Origin: Gautieria morchelliformis
Taxonomy: Eukaryota; Basidiomycota; Agaricomycetes; Gomphales; Gomphaceae
NCBI GenBank assembly: GCA_015179125.1
Contig: WHVA01000248.1
Span: 62,001-126,000, forward strand
Direction: 5' to 3'
Length of the DNA stretch: 64,000 bases
Shown here: positions 56,311 to 64,000 of the stretch, piece by piece
Position numbering within the stretch: position 1 is the first letter of the stretch
How the letters are laid out: the number at the start of each line of letters is the position of its first letter
Notes under the pieces: generated by a model
Database searches by the model: none
The model's input: the letters and a program-made list of their open reading frames with translations, nothing else
What the model was told of the DNA's origin: nothing
Position numbers and translations under genes: made by a program

Positions 56311-58864
56311 TTAATTATCGAACGGCGAGATAGTGTCTGATGGATCTGTGGCCTGCATGCTTGGTGTGGAAGATCGGGCACGCAACTTGGCTCGCCTGGA
56401 TGTCACAGGTGGTGGCGGGGGAAAGCTCACAGAGGCAGCCAAATTCGCAGTGGAGGCAGGCGCAGAAACAGAAGAATCACCAGAGCGGACCCCATGAGCG
56501 GGCGCAGCGCTGGCACTGATGGTGGAACGCCGTGCCGGGGGCGGTGGCGGTGGTTTCTTAGACGGCTTACGCTGCGGTAAAGCCGGGGGTTGCCTTGAAT
56601 TGGCGGCATTAACAGTAACAGGATTTCCTGCAGCATTACCGACTTCGTAACCATGAGCAGTGAAAGTGACAGGAGGAGCCCCATTAGGCATCGTCCGATC
56701 AGAGGATCCAAAGAGTCCCTGCATCTCATCCTCGCCCTCGTCAGTCATATCCACTGAAGGCTCGTGTTCATGGTCGTGCTCGGCGACCATGGGGCTCTTA
56801 GCCAGATGATGATCGCCAAAAGGCTCGTCGTACAGCCGTATCGAGGGTTCAACATCTTGAAAGTCGGAGACGATAGACGTGCCATCCTCGGACGCGGTAT
56901 CGGTCTGAGCACGCTGCGCGATGCTGGTCAGGCGGGGTGGCGGGACTATCCGTGCACGGAATGCTGGAACGTCTTCGGCATAGTCAATGGGAAACAACCC
57001 TCGTCTACCAGACAGTTCGCCCATGGACCAGCCACCCTTGGGTTCAGACACAACAATAATCTCATCGCCGGTACGGAAGCTCAGTTCATCCGATGACCCG
57101 GAGAAGTCGAACATAGCACGCATGAGCCTTCGCGGTGCCGAGGGAGAGGGCGAAGCGGAGCCAGACACTGAGTTGAATGACGAGTTGGATGAAGAAGAGT
57201 TGGGCAGGTTGCCAGGCTGTCGAGTGGAAATGGACTGTGTTCGACGCAGGACTCTGCTGAAGGGCGACGAGCCAAATGATCGTGATAATCCATCTTCACC
57301 AACACCATCATCATATCGAACCCCCTCATCATCACTCTCATCCCCGGCATTATTTCCCAGACTCGCAAAGCCCCGCCCTGCGTCCTTCTCCTTGGGTATA
57401 CCCCTGTCTTTTTTCCCGTCCTTTTTGACGCGCCCTGAGCCAGACAGTGACGAAACGGCACTCGACGCCCATCCCGCAACACTCATTCGTTTATTAATAC
57501 TTGCAGCATCAGACCCCGCACTGTCATAGCTGCGTTTGCTTCTGTGTGCGGTTCCGGCGGACCGTGTTGATCCCCGCGAGTTTGGTCGTGGCGTATTTGC
57601 GGGAGACCCATGCCGCCTAACGCTGAACCCCAAATCGCCATCATCGTCGTCCTCGGAAGAGGGTGCTGTTGCTCCCGGGGTAGAAGAAGGGCGCGGATTG
57701 ACTGTAGTCCTCGATGTGGATGAGATGGAAGGTGTGGAACGTCCAAACGCGAATGCATGTGGGGAAGCTTTGCGGCGTGGTGTCTCATGTTGCTGGATCA
57801 TGGATCTAATGACCATGACTACTTAGAACTTAGAATATACATTGCATGCCAAGACTTACACATCGAGCCACTCATCCTGAGTATTTCGCAGCACTTCCAA
57901 GTATTTCTCGACAAAGTGCGTCTCGGCGGCAAGCAGCTGGGTCAAATCGCGTATCTGCTGGACCTCGTTCGCCTGGATCGCATCCATTCTGGCCTGTACA
58001 TCTGTAGATGTCTCTTCGCTGCAACAAAGATGATACAATGTGACAGGCAAGAAGAGAGATAAGCTCACTAGCGAAGTTTTGCTTTAGTTACCTCTTCTTC
58101 CGCCTCCCTGACTTCCTTCTCCTTTTTCGCCTTACCTGCCTTCGCCACAGCCGCATCATAGGCCAGCCTGTGTATTCGAACATGTTGGCAACTAGGAAGC
58201 AACAATAGGATCTAGAATACCTTCGTGAATCCAACTTCTTTCGCTGAGACGCATAGTCGCTAAACTCTTCTAGCGCACCCTCAAGACTCGCCAGATAAGT
58301 GTCGCGAAAAGCAAGCGCGAAGGATTCCTGGAGTGTCGCAATTTTGCAATGCGCGCGACCAAGGTTGAACAGACTTTGACCTATGCAGAATAAGAACGGT
58401 TTTGAAGCCAATCCAAAATGCCACGTACCGAATGCCGAGCCGTCGCCATATTCTTCGCCATGCGACATCATTACTGCTCCGAGAGCATCCACGGGTAACA
58501 TCTTAACGCCTTCCTCCACACTCGGGTACTCTTTCTTCTTTTGAAGATATCCGTGGTACTCTCCGCACGCATCGTATAACCTAAGGTCGTATTATTGCTC
58601 TGTAAAGTAGAGAGCGTCGTCTGCTTGACTAACCTTTCTATGCCGGCTCGTCGCAGTTCAACATCTTGTTCAATTTCTTTGAACTCCTGGGTGAGGACTG
58701 TCTTCTCCTTTGACGAAATGACTTCCCTGCCCCACTGAGAGGAGTTGGAAACTTAGAAATGCTACACAGACGCCTTACTCACTTGTCGAAGCTTTCCGAG
58801 CTGAGAGGTTTCGGTGAGTCTTGAAAAATCTTAGGAGAAATATACTCACCTGCTTGCTAGCCAT
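56311..58864 (-). CDS. BAR-SH3 domain protein (endophilin/amphiphysin-like)
   Basis: A membrane-curvature and actin/endocytosis adaptor type. ATG at 58864-58862 gives MASKQ, then an 18-nt exon LGKLRQ (58783-58800), then WGREVISSKEKTVLTQEF. The BAR part continues with VELRRAGIERLYDACGEYH, EEGVKMLPVDALGAVMMSHGEE, LGRAHCKIATLQESFAL and YASQRKKLDSRR, then a charged helix, then VQARMDAIQANEVQQIRDLTQLL and EKYLEVLRNTQDEWLDV. The last exon (57808-56311) encodes a long Ser/Pro-rich disordered segment, an SH3 domain (RAMFDFSGSSDELSFRTGDE, then GWSMGELSGRRGLFP and IDYAEDV) near 57120-56960, and a proline-rich tail with PPPPPP runs. Stop TAA at 56311-56313. Conserved across basidiomycetes as a single gene; no specific name is assigned. 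Confidence 0.88.
58783..58800 (-). other. 18-nt micro-exon of the BAR-SH3 gene
   Basis: On the minus strand CTCGGAAAGCTTCGACAA is framed by ...CTCTCAG and GTGAGTAAGG, so acceptor and donor are both canonical. It encodes LGKLRQ and preserves phase between MASKQ and WGREVIS. LGKLRQW is the expected start of the BAR domain in relatives. Confidence 0.8.
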
Positions 58865-59258
58865 CTTTGCACTCAAGTTCGTGGAGTGAGGTGAGACAGC
58901 CCGTTCCCGAGTGGTCTGATGTGCCCTTTCATTTTGTTGCGGGGGTCCATATGGACACATAGCCAGCTCAATATTTCAAACATGGGGGAAAGAACAATAG
59001 CAAGTATGACGATTACAGACGTTGTTGGTCTTAAAAAGGAGAATCTATCGTCCATATAGCGTACTGTAACATCTGATGCTGTCACCAACACGCGGCCGCG
59101 GCGGACAACAGCTATGCGGGATCGGGACGGTAACTCCGGGTGACTGTATCACCCAAAGGCCAACCTCTGCCAAAAATGTAAAGCTGTAGTGAGTGGAGAC
59201 AAATAGACTATGGTATAACAAGACAAATGAAAGCAATTCCTCTATAGTTACTATATTA
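58865..59258. other. Intergenic between BAR-SH3 and RPAC1
   Basis: About 390 bp holding the 3' flank of RPAC1 and the promoter of the BAR-SH3 gene. Nothing else is visible. Confidence 0.5.
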
Positions 59259-60830
59259 TTAACCCATGTCTACGTCCACGTCACCAGACCCAACTTCAAG
59301 CGCAGCTACCGCTTTACGAACTGCCGCTATTTTATCTCTCATCACAGAGATCGCCTCAACAAGGAGGCGTTCGGGTGCATAGGGCCCTTCCGACTCTACC
59401 TTGACTAGATAGACCGCGGCAAGGGTTTCAAGTCACAATGGTAGTGTTGAAGGCGTCGTCAACAGATATAGAGGAAGCGAGATACAAGGCGACGCACATA
59501 TAAACCAATCTCTAATCCTGGATAAGTCGACTTTATCCCGGAACTCTTCATGCCGTAACACCTCTCTAGACATTCCATCGTTTCGTGCACATGCCACAAA
59601 GGGTTCATCTTCGCCTAACCTTCTAAGAAAAAATAATCAAGGACTACAGGGTTGAGCTTACCTTTGTCGTTTGTACGAGTTGAAATAACGCCAGGCGAGA
59701 AACAAGAACTAAATTTAGGAACCAGGGCAGGGGGAATAGGGCCTTTTATAGTAATATGTGGATGTAATCGATAAGATACCGTGGCTATTAAACATAACAA
59801 AAGTAATCAGCAATAACTCAGGAGACTCAATCGGCAAGCACATACCTACAGGACTCCACTTAGCGTGGACAGACCCAATGCCTTTTACTGCGTGCATCTC
59901 TATCTCAACCTCTTGCCCAGGACGTAGCTTTGCGAGTAAGATGTTGGGATTTGTTGGACCGGGATGATTGTCTCTAAAAATTGTAGCTTGTTCGCCTTGT
60001 GGCTGCCATTCAAGATCCGACGTGAGAACTAGCATCTCGGTCGTCAACTCGAACTAGTACTTAATTCCAGTATACCTACCGTTGGAATGGTGATATAGCT
60101 TTTGGGGATCTGTCTCTCCTTGCACAGCTTTTGAATTGCGCGTGCAAGCGGCTTGCAGGCGGAACACGATCGTATTGCGGTCTGTGGCAACTTCGTCTGG
60201 CACGGAACGTATGGAAGGTCAGACTCAAGACTCGGACAACAATGGACGACACGTATACTAAACACTCACCTTCTTTCATCTCTATCAAACTTGGATCCAC
60301 GTTCAAAGGGACAAGACCTAATCGATGGGCTAGTATTTCATCGACGATCACGGACGTATTGTTCCATACATAGACCTTGTCGATTGCAATAGTCGGGACC
60401 TATGAACGCTTCGTTTCAGTCAACGCCTGGCGCTTTGAGCACTGTGAACAGTAAGTGACAGCTGGCAACTCACTTCTGCAATGAGAATCCGACGGAGGGC
60501 ATTAGCTATTGACGCGTCGACGCCAACAATATCGAACTCGCATGAGCGCGAGGAAAGTCGCTGGACCTTTATCACAAGGTTCTAAATGCAATGAAGACAG
60601 TAAATGACACGAAAAATTTCCAGAATGAAGAGGCGCGTACTTTCGAAAACCAGCTCAAGTCCCACGAGTGATCTTCGCCAGGATAGTATCCAGGAAAGTC
60701 GGTGTTTGATACCTAATAACCTGATGTGAGGTGGATAAAGTCAGATAAAAATTGTGGTACAGACGTGTCCTACACGTTCCGCGTGCACAACTACATGCCG
60801 CCGGGGGTCCTCCACTGAAGACAAGGCCAT
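59259..60830 (-). CDS. RPC40: DNA-directed RNA polymerases I and III subunit RPAC1 (AC40)
   Basis: The shared alpha-like subunit of Pol I and Pol III, nuclear, pairing with AC19 to seed enzyme assembly. ATG at 60830-60828 gives [20 protein letters not shown], spliced to [20 protein letters not shown]. Family blocks follow: [68 protein letters not shown], then [32 protein letters not shown] and [12 protein letters not shown]. Further on come YRLHPHITI and [20 protein letters not shown], ending [20 protein letters not shown]...VDVDMG with TAA at 59259-59261. At least seven exons. The start lies 84 bp from the divergent nuclease gene, so the two probably share a promoter. Confidence 0.93.
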
Positions 60831-60913
60831 GGGTGTTAGAAAAAAGCGTGGGAAAGATGGAGCGCTTACGAAACTGGATTCTCGGAACACGATCAAAGTT
60901 TCCAATTTCAAGG

Positions 60914-62180
60914 ATGACGAATTGGTTCTCCTCGACCAGCCAGACATCTGAAGAAACCACTTCTCTGCGTGACTCACTAATTCTGGGTATGAAAATTAAG
61001 TCATTTGCGACCCCACAAGTCGCCACAGCGTTTGCATTAGGCTCGTTGTCGACCGTTGGCGTCATCGCCCTCCGCACCCGTTGCTTTAAGCGCATACCCA
61101 CTTCGGATTGGGTGAGTTATTAAATGTGCGTGGTCATACTTTTACAGTCTAAGAATGTAGGTACACCCCAGAGTGATCGCGAAGAAGAAGTGGATCAAAG
61201 GCGTCGTTACCAGGTAACACGTTTCGTTGAAATGTCAACATGTCACAGTCCATAATGCCTCTTCTTTCAGCGTAGGAGATGGAGATGGATTTCGTCTGTA
61301 TCACACGCCGGGGCCATTTTGGACGTGGCCTTTAAAGCTGAGACGGGTTCCGGTGACTGCAAAGGGTAGTAGTATGCTAATATCCAACGAATGGGAGATA
61401 CTGACCAATTTATAGAACTTAAAGACGAGACCATTCACATTCGGCTAGCAGGTATGAGCTTCATTTTAATGAATCCACTGGCAGCATAAGTCATGTCTCG
61501 CCAGGTGTTGATGCACCTGAGGCAGCACACTTCGGAAAACAGGCGCAGCCATACGCCGCTGAAGCACTTAATTGGCTTAAAAGAGAGATCGAGGGAAAAC
61601 GCTTATGGGTCCAGTTAATCCGACGTGACCAATACGGACGCATCGTACGTTACCTGAGCTCTCACCTAGTTCTTCCGGTTGACCGTCTTTTGGGCTGCTA
61701 TTACTCATTCCTTCGTAACGGCTGTAAAATATGGCAATTCGAAATGGAAGGTATCAATACCTGTTCGTCCACCCCGTTTGCCATTTCTCCCTATCTCGGC
61801 TTCTCGCTGCGTTTCCATCGCCATGTTAAGTGCTGGTTATGCCACAACCTACGAACAATCCGGTGGTGAATATGGTCCATGGGGTAAAGATAAATTTCTT
61901 CAATACGAAGAGGTAGCCCGGTCAGTCTGCCTCGTCGTGCTTGGTCATAGTTTAGATTGTGGCGTAAATCTAAATATGACACGAACATTTCTACAGGGTT
62001 ATGAGAAGGGGGATGTGGGCCTCCAGTAGTGTCCTTGAATCTCCCGCGGAGTACAAGAAGCGGCATAGAGAGGGGAATGTCACAGCGACGACTGGTTCTG
62101 ATACCACCAGCAAAGAATATCGCTCCGCCAGCCGGAGTCAACGTAATAGTTGGGCAAGGTTCATTCCTTTCTGGCGATAA
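60914..62180 (+). CDS. LCL3: Lcl3-like membrane-anchored staphylococcal-nuclease-fold endonuclease
   Basis: A single-pass membrane protein with an SNase domain; the yeast relative is mitochondrial, and its role is poorly known. I chose ATG 60914 ([20 protein letters not shown]), upstream of a membrane segment [18 protein letters not shown]; an ATG at 60857 in the same frame is possible. After a short intron come [67 protein letters not shown] (the catalytic Arg/Asp/Arg positions are present), then [20 protein letters not shown]. The last exon has [14 protein letters not shown] and ends ARFIPFWR with TAA at 62178-62180. The YE.SG.E.G and PAEYK...R blocks are diagnostic of the Lcl3 family. Several introns of 45-80 bp. 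Confidence 0.88.
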
Positions 62181-62639
62181 CCTGATGTGTTTTGTGCCGG
62201 TTTACTCCTCTCGCTTTCATCGCTGATGATCCTGGCCTTGTTAACACATCTCGTTCACTTTTTGTCGACTGCGTTGGTATGTCATATTCATTCAAGACTA
62301 CTTGCTTGACGACCATGTGCGGGCTCTTCTTCAATGTATGAATTGACTGTAGCCTCGCTCGTCGAGGGCTACACAAGGTGCAAGGAGGCGGTTCGCTTCT
62401 CTGGGGTGGACTACGATGTCTTTTATATCTTCACCCTACGTTATAGATGTGGATAGGCTGTCGGACATAAGCATCGAAAGAAACGAGTGACTCCGCTGTG
62501 AAGTTCATCTCTTTCCGCTACCACTGTCAGTGTCCCCCATCCTTTGCGATGGCTAAAACTAAAGCTTAGACCAATTACACTTCTACTGATCCCGATTTTT
62601 CTATTTCATTCACTCCACCCATCAATTTATTTGCATGCT
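62181..62639. other. Intergenic, no gene recognised
   Basis: 3' flank of the nuclease gene. A short frame (62544 on) begins in a hydrophobic stretch but leads into the gag remnant below. Confidence 0.4.
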
Positions 62640-63795
62640 GAGGTTTTGGACCACTTGGCGGTGATAGAGCAAGAGCTGATGAGAGAGAGGCAGGAGAAAC
62701 AAGATCTGGAGATGAGGCTTAAAACCCTGCAGGGCAGGCTACGACCACTGGGCTGATGGCTGTGATCCCCAGTTGCATTCGTGCCTCCTCAAAGCGAACA
62801 GCTGAGCCAGCAAAGCCCTCTGAGTATGATGGTGATCAGGTGAATGATTGCAACTTCATCCAGTCATGCAGTCTGTACCTGGGTGTGTGTGTGAGAAACA
62901 TTGCATACAAGTGGTCCCAGATCCTGTGGGTGATGTCCTTCATGAAAACTGGGAGGGCTGTAACCTTCACCACTCGTGCGTTCACCCATGAAGTGAAGCA
63001 TGGGCACACTGCTCTATGCAACCTGGAAGGATTTTGTCGAGGCATTTTGCCAGCAGTTCTACCCCTTGCATGAGGCCACCGATGCGATGAATCAACTTGA
63101 ATTGTGTCCATACCATCAGGGCAAGCGTTCAGTCGATGAATATATTGACAGGTTTGAAGAGCTGGTTGAGAAGGCTGAGTACACAGATGGGTGATTGAGT
63201 GGTATGAAGTTCTGTTGAGGTCTTGACCCCGTGATCCAGAGACGCATCACATTGATGTTGGATGGGAGGCCAAAGGATGATGATCCGTCTGCATGGTATG
63301 GAGCAGTGAGAACAGTTGCGCTCACATGTGCAGCCAATGAAGCATCCAGGCACCAAAGGTGATGAACAGTGGTGCTCCACCACCACCAGTTGTTTGCAAG
63401 GCTGGTGAATCACACACCAGGTTTGCCATGCCACTCTCTTTGAAGCCAGCAATTGCATCAGTGCCCACACCCCTCACGGCTGCCTCTGGACTGGCTCCAA
63501 TGGATGTGGATGCAACAAGAAGGTGATTCCAAGGTTCACTCACCTGTCAGCGCTGGGGAAGGTTGGACATTTCGTGCAAGAATACCCCCAGGCCTACAAT
63601 ATCCACTACATGACAGCCAATGAGTGGGCGGAGCTGCTGGAGCACTGGATGGTCACTGCAGATGTGCAAGATGTCGCTGAGGAAGAGGTCGAGACGATGA
63701 CGTGGAGGATTTTGTGTTGTGCCATGAGTGAGATATGTGCCCTCGCTACCCCTGTCCAATTGTTTCACTGCCCTGTCAATAGCACCAGATACTGA
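62640..63795 (+). pseudogene. Ty3/gypsy Gag remnant
   Basis: Pieces in changing frames show a retrotransposon Gag: a coiled coil LAVIEQELMRERQEKQDLEM (62652 on), PAKPSEYDGD, then NFIQSCSLYLGVC and ILWVMSFMKTGRA (62800-62960). These lead to YATWKDFVEAFCQQFYPLHE, then GKRSVDEYIDRFEELVEKAE (63015-63185), QRRITLMLDGRPKDDDPSAW (63240-63300) and KVGHFVQEYPQAYNIHYMTA (63550-63620). In the last piece the zinc-knuckle cysteines are gone (ALGKVGHFVQEYP). No LTR or pol was found in the window. Confidence 0.75.
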
Positions 63796-64000
63796 AGATA
63801 CAGTGCATGTGTCAGAAACTGGGTTGCACATGTTGTGATAAATGAACATGCATTTATTTCACTACATAAATATAATGAAAGACACACTAAACATATATAC
63901 CAAGAAATGACCTCACCATGACAGACACAAATCGACACACAAACAGATGAACGATCAGGCGTATCTTATCTATTGATTAGATAAAATAACAGTTGCCAGC
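63796..64000. other. Right edge, no gene recognised
   Basis: AT-rich end of the window with no supported feature. Confidence 0.4.

Overview
The window looks like accessory DNA of a filamentous basidiomycete, most likely an Agaricomycete. Its genes carry many short introns of about 45-70 bp with GT/AG ends. It holds a patatin-NB-ARC-TPR NLR, an alpha-kinase, a DDE transposase family I know from mushroom-forming fungi, a Tad1-like LINE and Ty3/gypsy elements with a chromodomain.

Layout. (1) 283-6993 and 49107-55788 are two direct copies of a ~6.7 kb segment. Each carries one full ABCB-type multidrug exporter on the minus strand (466-5824 and 49278-54633) plus its upstream region. (2) Between them lie ~42 kb of mobile-element-rich DNA. 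A patatin/NB-ARC/TPR gene begins at 8212. Its TPR array is split at 11756/22646 by a gypsy element (11757-22645), which itself holds a nested copia element (13033-18119). Both insertions have TG...CA LTRs and 5-bp target duplications, so the order of events can be read. (3) 24039-26371 is a divergent alpha-kinase-like gene, and 28173-31080 is a DDE transposase gene broken by one stop codon. (4) 31387-37440 is a graveyard of LTRs and copia fragments, including a fold-back rearrangement (35868-36517). (5) 37990-44035 is a near full-length but broken LINE on the plus strand. 45001-47576 is a 5'-truncated LINE on the minus strand, interrupted by a solo LTR (46644-47194). (6) From 56311 on the DNA is ordinary gene-dense sequence: a BAR-SH3 protein, the Pol I/III subunit RPAC1/AC40, and divergently from it an Lcl3-like membrane nuclease. 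A gypsy gag remnant follows at 62640-63795.

A common theme is decay at CpG sites. Premature stops in the NLR, the transposase, the copia gag and both LINE reading frames sit where the family normally has arginine (CGA to TGA). The LTR pairs also differ mainly by CG/TG or CG/CA changes. This fits methylation-driven mutation of repeats. The two ABC genes and the three right-hand genes show no such damage in the exons I traced.

The most interesting item is the NLR. It has an intact patatin catalytic dyad and P-loop, nearly identical 42-residue TPR units of the kind used in fungal non-self recognition, and a retrotransposon lodged exactly in that array. No computation was run. Intron borders and family assignments come from reading the sequence and from knowledge of the families.
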